A stretch of 45,115 bases of DNA from a bacterium (GCA_021824045.1 JAKALR010000004.1:1-45115), one strand, 5' to 3'. Shown: positions 1-8,967, counted from the stretch's first letter. A program made the numbers and translations. The notes: generated by a model from the sequence alone, not told the origin.

Positions 1-80
1 TAACGACCCCCTCAACGACCCCCTTTTGGGTCAGGAATTCGTGGTAAAATAGGTTCTGACTGAACGATATAAACGCACCA

Positions 81-118
81 AAGCAAAAGAGTGTGCTTTA
101 TAGCGCACTCTTTTGCTT
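81..118. terminator. bidirectional hairpin terminator
   Basis: AAGCAAAAGAGTGTGC-TTTATA-GCGCACTCTTTTGCTT stem-loop with flanking A/T. Confidence 0.6.
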
Positions 119-189
119 CTGATGTTTTCTCGACGGAATCGAACCTGAGCGGAGTATAATAAAAACAGGACACCAAAATCGGAGGCATC

Positions 190-387
190 ATGTACACGCG
201 ACTGACCAAACGGGAAGAGGAAGAGCTTTTCAAGGCGGTCATTGCCGGCTACCTCAGAAATAAGATCGACCTCGAGATATACCCCAAAGGGATTAGCATT
301 AAAGAGGCGGGGAATCCCGAGGCAAAAGAAATTTTCTTCCCTTTCGACGAACACGACGAAAGGGACCCCCGGTATCCGGAGGAGTGA
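190..387 (+). CDS. small hypothetical protein (65 aa)
   Basis: ORF MYTRLTKREEEELFKAVIAGYLRNK..., purine-rich upstream (cggaggcatcATG). Confidence 0.45.
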   Translation: MYTRLTKREEEELFKAVIAGYLRNKIDLEIYPKGISIKEAGNPEAKEIFFPFDEHDERDPRYPEE

Positions 388-439
388 TACCGGAAAAAGT
401 GATGGTGAAGGAGAGGGTTTTGCGCGCAACAAAACCCTC

Positions 440-1804
440 TTATTTGTATTGTCTTTCGATAAGCTTCACTGCTTCCGCGGCGCGGGTTTCCGCTTCTTCC
501 GCGGTTCGCGCTTCCGCGATGACGCGGAGGATCGGTTCGGTATTGGATTTTCGGAAATGGACCCAGTAATCGGGGGCGTCGATCTTCAAGCCGTCGTCGG
601 CGTTCATGTTGAATTTTGCATAATGCCTTTTGATCCGTTGGAGAACATCGCCGTACCGTTCGTTCCCGAGGGTGATTTTCTTTTTGACGATTTCGAATCG
701 GGGGAGCGCATTTTTCAGTTCCGACAAAGTTCCGCCGGACTCAAGGAGATTTTGGAGCGCGAGGGCGATGCCGACCATGGCGTCGCGGCCGTAATGCACT
801 TCGGGGAGAATGACACCGCCGCTCCCTTCGCCGCCGATCTCCGCGCGGACCTTTTTCATTTTTTCCACGACGTTGATTTCCCCGACGGCAGACCGGTATA
901 TTTTCCCGTTCCGTCTTTTGGCAACTTCATCCGCGGCGCGGGTCGTCGAGAGATTCACGACGGCAATCCTCTTCTCCCGGGATGTTTTTCGGAAGATGAA
1001 ATCGATGGCTTGGATGATGGTATATTCTTCGCTGAATGGTTCGCCCCGCTCCGTCACGAGGACGAGGCGGTCGGCGTCCGGATCGACGACGATTCCGAGA
1101 TCGGCGTGTTCCCGTTTGACGCGTCGCATGACGGCCGTGATGTTTTCCGGGAGCGGTTCCGGTTTCCGCGGGAAAATGCCGGTTGGTTCACAGTTCATGG
1201 GAACAACACGGCATCCCAGCGCGCCGAGGAGCCGGGGAACGATGACGGATCCCGAGGCGTTCACCGCATCGAGGACCACCTTGAAATTCCTTTTCCCGAT
1301 CGCCTCCGGATCGATCGCCCGTATCGCGAGGATGCGTTTCAGATGATCGTTAATGAAGAACGAGCCGTCTTCCGTCGTCCCGATCGATCCGTTGCGCGCG
1401 ACCCTCGTCCCTTTCTCGGCCAGGCGGAAAAATCTTTTATTTTCAGAAGCGTTTAAGAAAACGCCGTTCCGGTTCACAAATTTCAACCCGTTCCATTCTT
1501 GTGGATTGTGGCTCGCGGTCACGATGACGCCCCCCGCCGCGTTCGAGTGTTCGACGGCGAGCTGTACCGTCGGCGTCGGACAAATGCCGATGTCTACAAC
1601 TCGGCGGCCGCTCGCGACGAGCGTCCTCCTCAAAACGTCGTGGAGCTCTGCGCCGTGATGCCTGCCGTCCCGGCCGATGATTATTTTCCCGGGTCCCGGA
1701 AAATGCGCAAAGGCCTCGGCATATTTCACGACGACGTCCGGCGTGAGTGTCGTTCCGACCACTCCCCGGATCCCCGAAATGCTCGCGATAAGTTCTTTTT
1801 TCAT
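440..1804 (-). CDS. glmM: phosphoglucosamine mutase / phosphomannomutase family
   Basis: SGIRGVVGTTLTPD, phosphoserine loop TASHNPQEWNG, metal loop DPDADRLVLV. Confidence 0.88.
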   Translation of the reverse strand: MKKELIASISGIRGVVGTTLTPDVVVKYAEAFAHFPGPGKIIIGRDGRHHGAELHDVLRRTLVASGRRVVDIGICPTPTVQLAVEHSNAAGGVIVTASHNPQEWNGLKFVNRNGVFLNASENKRFFRLAEKGTRVARNGSIGTTEDGSFFINDHLKRILAIRAIDPEAIGKRNFKVVLDAVNASGSVIVPRLLGALGCRVVPMNCEPTGIFPRKPEPLPENITAVMRRVKREHADLGIVVDPDADRLVLVTERGEPFSEEYTIIQAIDFIFRKTSREKRIAVVNLSTTRAADEVAKRRNGKIYRSAVGEINVVEKMKKVRAEIGGEGSGGVILPEVHYGRDAMVGIALALQNLLESGGTLSELKNALPRFEIVKKKITLGNERYGDVLQRIKRHYAKFNMNADDGLKIDAPDYWVHFRKSNTEPILRVIAEARTAEEAETRAAEAVKLIERQYK

Positions 1805-1821
1805 TTGTCAGCACTCTCAGT

Positions 1822-1958
1822 TTACCCCCACACCTATCGGGGAGCAATGTGTTTTGGTGCCTCTGGAGATATTTCGACGATTTAGTATGAATCTCCCCGT
1901 GGGTTAATTGGCTGGGTTGTAATAATCCACCCCCCGATAGGTGTGGGGGTTTACCCCT
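1822..1958. repeat. MITE-like inverted-repeat element, copy 1
   Basis: gtttacccccacacctatcgggg ... ccccccgataggtgtgggggtttac; related to 22393-22533. Confidence 0.7.
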
Positions 1959-1993
1959 TACGTCCGGAGATTTACTATAGAGGGAAAGGTGCC

Positions 1994-2929
1994 ATGAAGA
2001 AAAAAGAAGACTTCACGCAGTTCAGGATCAAGAAAAACGTCAAGCTTGCTCCGCTCGCGACTTTCCGGATCGGGGGAACGTGCGATTATTTCACCGTGGC
2101 GGAAACGCCCGAGAAATTTATCGCCATCGCCGAGTGGGCGAAGAAAAATGGCCTGCGGCTCACCCTGTTCGCCGGGGGGAGCAATGTGGTCTTCCCGGAT
2201 GAAAAGCTCAAGGGCCTCGTCTTGCGGTTCCTCGGCGGGAAGATGTCGTTCGAAGGGAATGAATGTGTCGTGGACGGCGGTGTTCTCCTCGGCGACGTCA
2301 TCAGGAAATCGGTGAACCGCGGTCTTCGCGGACTCGAGACGCTCTCCGGGATACCGGGGACGATTGGGGGAGCGGTTGTCGGAAACGCGGGTGCGTACGG
2401 CCATGCCGTCGCCGAGGCCGTCCATGACGTGGAGATTTGGGACGGCGCGAAGCGGCGGTGGATTCCGAGGGATCAATGCCAATTCGCCTACCGGGAGAGC
2501 GTTTTCAAGAAAAAGCCGTTCCTGGTTCTGCGGGTCAAATTGAAATTCAAAAAGGGGAACGCGGCCGAATTGAAAAAGATTTCGAGGAGCATCATAACAA
2601 TACGGGAGAAAAAATATAAACCCGGCATCAAATGTCCCGGCAGCTTTTTCAAGAACGTGCTCGTCAAAGATGTTGCTCCGCGATCACTCGCGGCAATCGA
2701 CCGCACAAAGATCATCGAGGGGAAAATTCCGGCGGGGTATCTCCTGGAGTCGATCGGCTCGAAGGGGATGCGCGTCGGCGGTATCGCGATTGCGAATTTC
2801 CACGGGAATCTGTTCGTGAACCGCGGTAGAGCGAAAGCGTCCGACGTGAAAAAGCTGGCCGACATCCTGCGGAAAAAGGTCCGCGCGAAATTTGGCATCA
2901 CCCTTGAGGAGGAAGTGCGGTACGTGTAG
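1994..2929 (+). CDS. murB: UDP-N-acetylenolpyruvoylglucosamine reductase
   Basis: FRIGGTCDYF, FAGGSNVVF, GLETLSGIPGTIGGAVVGNAGAYG, PGSFFKN; start set at MKKKEDF. Confidence 0.93.
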   Translation: MKKKEDFTQFRIKKNVKLAPLATFRIGGTCDYFTVAETPEKFIAIAEWAKKNGLRLTLFAGGSNVVFPDEKLKGLVLRFLGGKMSFEGNECVVDGGVLLGDVIRKSVNRGLRGLETLSGIPGTIGGAVVGNAGAYGHAVAEAVHDVEIWDGAKRRWIPRDQCQFAYRESVFKKKPFLVLRVKLKFKKGNAAELKKISRSIITIREKKYKPGIKCPGSFFKNVLVKDVAPRSLAAIDRTKIIEGKIPAGYLLESIGSKGMRVGGIAIANFHGNLFVNRGRAKASDVKKLADILRKKVRAKFGITLEEEVRYV

Positions 2930-2933
2930 GGGG

Positions 2934-3135
2934 TGATTCCGATTTCGTTTCCCCATTGAAGAAGCTTACGGAAGCGAAAAAGCTCGGTTCCGCCCTCGTG
3001 GGCGGATTTTTCGCTGAGAAGCAGCGGGCTCTTGCCGCTGGAGCAAGAGAACCGCGATTCTGAAAGACGCATGCGCTTGGACACCGTGCCTGCTCGGACT
3101 CCGAACGGTTTGCTCTGCAAAATCGGAATCACCAT
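2934..3135. repeat. composite hairpin element
   Basis: GGTGATTCCGATTT ... AAATCGGAATCACC terminal inverted repeat enclosing CCGCCCTCGTGGGCGGATTTTT. Confidence 0.55.
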
Positions 3136-3172
3136 CGCCAGGTTGAAAATTAGCCATTATAATAAGTACGAT

Positions 3173-3520
3173 ATGGTTTTCGCTTACCTAGCTCAGAAGT
3201 TCTTGTGGAGGATAGTCGATTTTTTAAGGCATTGGTATGTCCGGAGCGCGAAATTGTATTCCAACTACGTTCTCGATAAGTTGCACGACTTCGACAAGAT
3301 CCTCGCCTGGAAGATAACCCTTCAGAATCTTTTTACGCCGCTCTATAAGGATTACACGCTCATCGGATACGTCTTGGGGTTTTCCCTCCGGGCGGTCCGC
3401 CTCCTCGTCGCCTCGGTTTTTTACGCGGTTGTTTTTGCGGTCGCGATCGTCTGCTATGGCATTTGGCTTCTTATCCCGCCCGTGTTGGTCGCCGTATTTT
3501 TAGGTATTCTCCATGGGTAA
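3173..3520 (+). CDS. small membrane protein upstream of membrane-anchored Clp ATPase
   Basis: ORF with hydrophobic C-terminal segment; stop overlaps the start of the next CDS. Confidence 0.65.
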   Translation: MVFAYLAQKFLWRIVDFLRHWYVRSAKLYSNYVLDKLHDFDKILAWKITLQNLFTPLYKDYTLIGYVLGFSLRAVRLLVASVFYAVVFAVAIVCYGIWLLIPPVLVAVFLGILHG

Positions 3521-6005
3521 GGTTTACTTTAAGGATAAAAGGATTTTTCTGAGCCAGATCGAAGATTTCGTGGCGAGACTCGTCGGATATTCGGGGTATG
3601 TCGTCCTCGTTGCCGTGACCGCGATTCTGCTGTTGTCCAGGAACGTGAGATTGGAAGCCTTGGGTGTTCTTTTCGCGTTATACCTCATCGATCGGATGAT
3701 GCATATCGGAGACGGTGAGAGGAATCTGGATGAGGTGCAGAGCGGGAAGGGAAATATGCGGGATGCTTTGGCGCCGTCCTCCTACCGGATCTTGAGTTCC
3801 GCGTTCCGGAAGTCCAAGGGGGCGAATGCGAGTTTTTATTTCATCCTGCTGGAATTTTTGATTGAGCGCGATGATATCCGCGAGATTTTGAAGCGCTTGG
3901 ACATCAAGCCGGATATTTTCCTCAAGAAGGCCGGTGTTGTGTTCGAGGGAAAGGGGAAATTTTCCGGAGACAGCTACCTTCCGGTTTTGGATGGTTTGGT
4001 TTCGCAGGCGTATGCGAATGCCCTCGTCCACAACGATTCGTTTATTTACCCGCGGAATCTCTTCGCCGCCGTCTTCGATGTCGGTGATGAAGATTTGGAA
4101 AAGGTTTTCATCGCCTCGGGTCTGAAGAAGGAAGATGTTGAATCGGCGGTGGTGTTCGGCAAGTGGAGGAAAATCTTCGGCAAGGCGAGATTTATCCCGA
4201 AATCGATCGGCGGGTTCGCCCATCGCCCGGGATTTTTGCGGCATCGGGTCATGAATCGGGCGTGGACGGCAAGGCCGACCCCGACGCTCGACAAGTTCTC
4301 GACCGATCTGACCGATTTGGCGCGCGCCCGGGCAGTGGGATTTCTCATCGGGCACCAAAAAGAATATGAAGAGCTTTTGCAGATTATTGCGCGCCCGGGG
4401 AAACCAAACGCTATCCTGGTTGGTGAAGCGGGAGCGGGAAAATCGACCATCATCGATCATTTGGCTTTCGCCATCATGAAAGACGAAGTTCCTGAGGTTC
4501 TTTTCGACAAGCGTTTGGTTTCTCTCGAAATCGGGAACCTTCTGGCGAATGCCACACCAGACGTTTTAAATGCCAGGCTCCAGGCCATCGTTGAGGAAAT
4601 CATGCTTTCCGGGAACATCGTTCTCTTCGTCCCCAATATGCATGATCTCTTCAGGACGTCATCGGAAACCGTGAATGCCATCGACGTTATCCTGCCCATC
4701 ATGAAGGATGCGGCTATCCCCGTCGTCGGGGAAACCTATCCCCGGGAATTCAAGATGTACATCGAGCCCCGGTCCGATTTCTTGGAGCAGTTTGAGGTGG
4801 TGCGGGTTGAGGAGATCAGTGAAGAGGAGGCGGTGAAATTCCTCATCTACCAGAGCCTGCTTTTGGAGCGGGAATACCGCGTATTCATGCCGTTCAGCGC
4901 CATTAAGGAATGCGCATATCTCGCGAAGCGGTACTTCCACGCAAAGCCGCTGCCGGGGAGCGCCGTCGATCTTTTGAAACAAGCGCTTGCCAAAGCGGTC
5001 GAGGGGAAGAAAAAGTCAATCGCCGTCCAAGACATCGATCTGGTGGCCGAGAAACTTTCCCGAATCCCGATTCAGCGGGTTACCGCGAATGAGGCGGCGA
5101 AGCTCCTGGGGTTGGAAGACGTCATCCACAAAAAACTGATCAATCAAGATGCGGCGGTCTTGGCGGTCTCGCGAGCGCTCCGGGAATATCGGAGCGGACT
5201 TTCGCGGAGAGGCGGTCCCATCGCCACCTTCCTGTTTGTCGGCCCGACCGGCGTCGGGAAGACGGAACTTTCGAAAATACTAGCCGAGGTGCAATTCGGT
5301 TCCAAAACCGCCATGCAGCGGTTTGATATGTCCGAGTACCAGGACAAAACGAGCATCTTCCGCTTGATCGGCACTCCCGATGGATCGAAGACGGGAACGC
5401 TGACCGACGCGGTATCAGAAAATCCGTATTCCTTGGTGCTGCTCGATGAATTTGAAAAAGCGCACCCCGACGTCTTGAATCTCTTCTTGCAGGTTTTCGA
5501 CGACGGGCGCCTGACCGACAGCCTGGGGAAGACGGTTGATTTTCAAAATACGATCATCATCGCGACATCGAACGCGAACTCCGATTTCATCAAGTCGGAA
5601 ATAGAACGGGGGAAAAGCGTCGAAAGCATTTCTGAAGAGTTGAAGAAAAAACTTTCCGACTTCTTCCGCCCCGAACTCCTGAACCGGTTTTCGGACATCG
5701 TTGTTTTCCGGGGGCTCAAGGAGGATGAGATCAAGAAGATCGCGGGGCTCTTGATCGATGATTTGAAAGAAACCTTGGGTGAGGAGAAAGGAATTGACAT
5801 CGTCTACGATGACGCGGTTTTGGGGGAACTCGGCAGGCGCGGCTACGATCCGGTTTTCGGCGCGCGGCCCTTGCGGAAGGTTATTTCCGACAGCGTGAAA
5901 AGTGTCTTGGCCGATAAGATTCTCGAGGGGAGCCTTGGAAGCGGGGACAGCGTCGTAATTTCCCTGAAAAACGGCGCATTTGATTTCCAAGTCTCAAAAG
6001 ATTAA
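3513..6005 (+). CDS. membrane-anchored Clp-type AAA+ ATPase, degenerate D1
   Basis: N-terminal hydrophobic segment; D1 Walker A GEAGAGKS; D2 [33 protein letters not shown]. Confidence 0.85.
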   Translation: MGKVYFKDKRIFLSQIEDFVARLVGYSGYVVLVAVTAILLLSRNVRLEALGVLFALYLIDRMMHIGDGERNLDEVQSGKGNMRDALAPSSYRILSSAFRKSKGANASFYFILLEFLIERDDIREILKRLDIKPDIFLKKAGVVFEGKGKFSGDSYLPVLDGLVSQAYANALVHNDSFIYPRNLFAAVFDVGDEDLEKVFIASGLKKEDVESAVVFGKWRKIFGKARFIPKSIGGFAHRPGFLRHRVMNRAWTARPTPTLDKFSTDLTDLARARAVGFLIGHQKEYEELLQIIARPGKPNAILVGEAGAGKSTIIDHLAFAIMKDEVPEVLFDKRLVSLEIGNLLANATPDVLNARLQAIVEEIMLSGNIVLFVPNMHDLFRTSSETVNAIDVILPIMKDAAIPVVGETYPREFKMYIEPRSDFLEQFEVVRVEEISEEEAVKFLIYQSLLLEREYRVFMPFSAIKECAYLAKRYFHAKPLPGSAVDLLKQALAKAVEGKKKSIAVQDIDLVAEKLSRIPIQRVTANEAAKLLGLEDVIHKKLINQDAAVLAVSRALREYRSGLSRRGGPIATFLFVGPTGVGKTELSKILAEVQFGSKTAMQRFDMSEYQDKTSIFRLIGTPDGSKTGTLTDAVSENPYSLVLLDEFEKAHPDVLNLFLQVFDDGRLTDSLGKTVDFQNTIIIATSNANSDFIKSEIERGKSVESISEELKKKLSDFFRPELLNRFSDIVVFRGLKEDEIKKIAGLLIDDLKETLGEEKGIDIVYDDAVLGELGRRGYDPVFGARPLRKVISDSVKSVLADKILEGSLGSGDSVVISLKNGAFDFQVSKD

Positions 6006-6063
6006 TCTTGAGTACGTTCCCATGAAAATTCCGCACTTAAAAATAAGTTTTGGGGAGACGAAG

Positions 6064-6690
6064 ATGAATAAGGTGGTGAAGTTCTTCATCCTTTCCGACT
6101 ACCTGTTTTGGGGCGGTTGGGGTCTCATTTCTCCCATCTTCGCGGTCTTCATTCTGCAACGGATCGGCGCCGCGAACGTATTTACCGTTGGTGCTGCCGC
6201 GGCACTGTATTACCTGACGAAGGCGATTTCGGAATTGCCGATATCGTTCTATTTGGACCGGCATGAGGGAGAAAAGGACGATTTCTACGCCCTTTTGATC
6301 GGACTTTTCCTCGGCGGTCTCGTTACCCTCATCTTTTTGGCGGTCACGAGCGTCGCGGCGCTCCTCCTCGCCATGGTTGTCCAGGGATTCGCGTTCGCGC
6401 TCTACTCTTCGTCGTGGCCGGCGATATTCTCGAGGCACTTGGACAAGAATCATTATTCCCTCGAGTGGGCGCTCGACCATTTCGGCATTGATGTCGTCTC
6501 CGCCGTCACGGCGTTTCTCGGCGGGAGTATCGCGCTGCTCTTGGGATTCAATCTCATTTTCATTTTGGGGGCCGTGGCGGCCTTTAGCGGAACGGCTCTG
6601 CTGTTCTTCGTTCCGGATCTGATTCTCCCCAAACAAACCACCAAAGAACCAATTTTAATGGATCATGCTGGACCAACCATCGGTAAATAA
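6064..6690 (+). CDS. MFS-like integral membrane protein (about half-size)
   Basis: about 6 hydrophobic segments; GGGGAG ahead of ATG 6064. Confidence 0.6.
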   Translation: MNKVVKFFILSDYLFWGGWGLISPIFAVFILQRIGAANVFTVGAAAALYYLTKAISELPISFYLDRHEGEKDDFYALLIGLFLGGLVTLIFLAVTSVAALLLAMVVQGFAFALYSSSWPAIFSRHLDKNHYSLEWALDHFGIDVVSAVTAFLGGSIALLLGFNLIFILGAVAAFSGTALLFFVPDLILPKQTTKEPILMDHAGPTIGK

Positions 6691-7159
6691 AAACAAAAAT
6701 GACGGGGATCTTTCGATCTCGGCGGGAGTCATTATTTTCAGGCGCACCGAAGAAGGGGTAAAATTCCTCCTCCTCTATCACGGCGGCAATTATTGGAATT
6801 TTCCCAAGGGAAAACTCGCCGAAGGAGAAAAGAGCTTCAAGGCCGCTCTCCGGGAAGTCGAGGAAGAAACGGGCATAAAATCCCGCGACTTACGTTTCAT
6901 CAATTGGTTCAAGGTGTCCGATCGGTTCGTTTTTTATACCAAGGAAAAAAAGAGGATTCCGCGGCTGGTAATTTACTATTTGGCGGAGACGAAGACGCAG
7001 GCGGTCACCATCGTTCCGCGGGAACACCAGGGGTACGGATGGTTCCTCTATAAAGATGCCGTGAAAATGCTCAAGGCTCCCAATCTGAAATTAAATCTCA
7101 AAAAGGCCTACGTTCCCATTATGAGGGGAACGCAGGCCGCGCAGGCGAAAAAGCTCTGA
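6665..7159 (+). CDS. Nudix hydrolase
   Basis: Nudix box GKLAEGEKSFKAALREVEEETGI. Confidence 0.88.
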   Translation: MLDQPSVNKNKNDGDLSISAGVIIFRRTEEGVKFLLLYHGGNYWNFPKGKLAEGEKSFKAALREVEEETGIKSRDLRFINWFKVSDRFVFYTKEKKRIPRLVIYYLAETKTQAVTIVPREHQGYGWFLYKDAVKMLKAPNLKLNLKKAYVPIMRGTQAAQAKKL

Positions 7160-7186
7160 ACCTATCTCGTAATATGAGATAGGTTC
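7160..7186. terminator. convergent terminator hairpin
   Basis: AACCTATCTC-GTAATAT-GAGATAGGTT between convergent genes. Confidence 0.6.
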
Positions 7187-7533
7187 TAGTGTTTGACCGC
7201 GCTGATGATTTTTTTGAATACTTCCGGTTCGTTTTGAGCGAGCTCGGCGAGTATTTTCCGGTCTATTTTGACGTTTGCCTTCTTCATGAGGCCGATGAGT
7301 TCGCTGTATTTCGTTCCGTTCATTCTGGCGGCGGCGTTGATTTGGACTTGCCAGAGCGCGCGGTAATTTCTCTTTTTTTCTTTTCTCCCCTTGAATTTCC
7401 GGCTCATGCCGTGGAGGAGCGCCTCTTTGGCGGCCCGCTCTTTTGATTTTCTGCTCCATTTGTAGCCCTTGCTCTTCTTGAGCAGCTTTTCTCTTTTTTT
7501 GTGGGCGATCGTGCCCCGTTTGACTCTTGGCAT
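7186..7533 (-). CDS. rplT: 50S ribosomal protein L20
   Basis: MPRVKRGTIAHKKREKLLKKSKGY...INAAARMNGTKYSELIGLMKKA. Confidence 0.95.
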   Translation of the reverse strand: MPRVKRGTIAHKKREKLLKKSKGYKWSRKSKERAAKEALLHGMSRKFKGRKEKKRNYRALWQVQINAAARMNGTKYSELIGLMKKANVKIDRKILAELAQNEPEVFKKIISAVKH

Positions 7534-7534
7534 G

Positions 7535-7705
7535 TTAGTTGTTGATTACTTTATTCATTTTTACTCCCTCGAGCGACCTCGTGTTCTTTTTTCTTTTTAT
7601 TTGCGTGGTCCTCTTATTGATTCTCGAGTGCCCCAGGGTCATCGCCCGGCGGCGCACCTTCCCCGTTTTGGTTATGTGTATCCTTTTTGATATGCTTTTC
7701 TTCAT
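7535..7705 (-). CDS. rpmI: 50S ribosomal protein L35
   Basis: MKKSISKRIHITKTGKVRRRAMTLGHSRINKRTTQIKRKKN; position between infC and rplT. Confidence 0.85.
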   Translation of the reverse strand: MKKSISKRIHITKTGKVRRRAMTLGHSRINKRTTQIKRKKNTRSLEGVKMNKVINN

Positions 7706-7707
7706 TG

Positions 7708-8244
7708 TTATTTCTTGGTTATTTGCATGACGTACCCCCTTCCTCCCTGCCGCGGCTCCATCGTTATCTGGTGGGGCATCGTTATTGTTCCGATGAATTC
7801 TTTGAGTCTGCCGAGCGCCCATTCCTTGTTGGCCTTCTCCCGGCCCCGGAGCCGCAGGTTGATCTCAACCTTGTGACCTTCAGAAAGAAATTTCTCGGCT
7901 TGCTTCGCTTTCATGAGAAGATCGTTTTTGGCGATGCGGGCGGAAATCTGCACTTGTTTCAATTCCTTCTGCTTCTGTGCCTGTTTCGCCTTCCGCTCTT
8001 CTTTTTCTTTCACATACCGCCACTTGTCGAAGCTCATGATCCGCGCGACGGGGGGATTGGCGGTCGGCGCTATCTCAATGAGATCAAGCCCGGCATTCAT
8101 GGCTTTCGCCAAAGCCTCCTCTTTTTTCATGACGCCGAGATTTTCTCCTTTTTCGTCGATAACCCGGAGTTCCGCTGCCGTGATTTCGCTGTTGATCCGC
8201 TGGCGGGGAGTCAGTATTCTTCTTTGTGGTCCTTGGTAAGCCAA
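7708..8244 (-). CDS. infC: translation initiation factor IF-3 (probable TTG start)
   Basis: RINSEITAAELRVIDEKGENLGVM...RGREKANKEWALGRL; operon order infC-rpmI-rplT. Confidence 0.9.
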   Translation of the reverse strand: MAYQGPQRRILTPRQRINSEITAAELRVIDEKGENLGVMKKEEALAKAMNAGLDLIEIAPTANPPVARIMSFDKWRYVKEKEERKAKQAQKQKELKQVQISARIAKNDLLMKAKQAEKFLSEGHKVEINLRLRGREKANKEWALGRLKEFIGTITMPHQITMEPRQGGRGYVMQITKK

Positions 8245-8374
8245 GTAGTGAAAATGCGATTGCGGTTTATGTTGACGCAGAGCGCATTTGATTTTTAGGT
8301 TTGACTTTTATTTTTCGGCTGCCAAGTAATAAGAATAAACGAACCAATTAACTTATCGCATTTCTACTACTTGG
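8241..8374 (-). promoter_or_regulatory. infC leader with inverted repeat occluding the start codon
   Basis: 8241-8260 ccaagtagtgaaaatgcgat is complementary to 8355-8374 atcgcatttctactacttgg (18/20). Confidence 0.5.
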
Positions 8375-8399
8375 TAAGCGATAGGAAAATAGTAATAAA

Positions 8400-8560
8400 A
8401 AACGCCCCAAAATGCAAATGAGGAACTCCGGCGAGAGGGTGAGCCGTTGCAATTCGCCGTACGGCGAATTGCTCCCTGACACCTTGCGGTTTTAGTGCTT
8501 CCACAACGGAAAACCTCCCGGTTTTCCGACCCCTTCCCCGGCTCAATCTCTCTTACACAT
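8400..8560 (-). repeat. structured element downstream of ssrA
   Basis: contains GCAATTCGCCGTACGGCGAATTGC palindrome and ggctcaatctctc (inverted T-arm-like); core similar to 28722-28760. Confidence 0.5.
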
Positions 8561-8563
8561 CAA

Positions 8564-8604
8564 GCAATTAAAAATACCGACAATAAATGCCGGTATTTTT
8601 AATT
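8564..8604 (-). terminator. ssrA terminator
   Basis: AATTAAAAATACCG ... CCGGTATTTTTAATT. Confidence 0.65.
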
Positions 8605-8605
8605 G

Positions 8606-8943
8606 TGGAGGCGGAGGGATTGAACCCTCGTCCAAGAAAGTATTCAAAAATATTCTACAAGCTTAGTTCTCCCGAGGGAGAGCGGAAATCGTTCCCGATG
8701 GTTTAACCCGTTTTATTGGGAACGCCTTTCAGCGGGCGATCCTGCGGTATGACACCGGTTACCCTCGAGCAGGAGTAAAGGACCGATGCCCGATCATAAG
8801 ACCGGGGCCGGCATTAAGCGAAAGCCAATGCCGGGGCTGCAACTTTATTGTTGGCAGTTCTTGATTTGCGACGAGTTTAACGAGATGATCGCGAGCTCGG
8901 CTTGCTACTTTTAAAGACCTCTCCTGTCGAAGCGTGCGCCCCC
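8606..8943 (-). ncRNA. ssrA: transfer-messenger RNA (tmRNA)
   Basis: tRNA-like ends GGGGGCG/CGCCTCC, GGTTCAATCCCTCC T-arm, TTCGACAGG near the 5' end, adjacent smpB; candidate tag ANNKVAAPALAFA-stop. Confidence 0.85.
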
Positions 8944-8967
8944 ATACTTTTGAAATGGGCTCTGGTT

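Noticed and set aside
242-1456. 404-aa plus-strand ORF opposite glmM
   Set aside because: Mirror frame of a well-supported gene; composition is typical antisense of a GC-rich CDS
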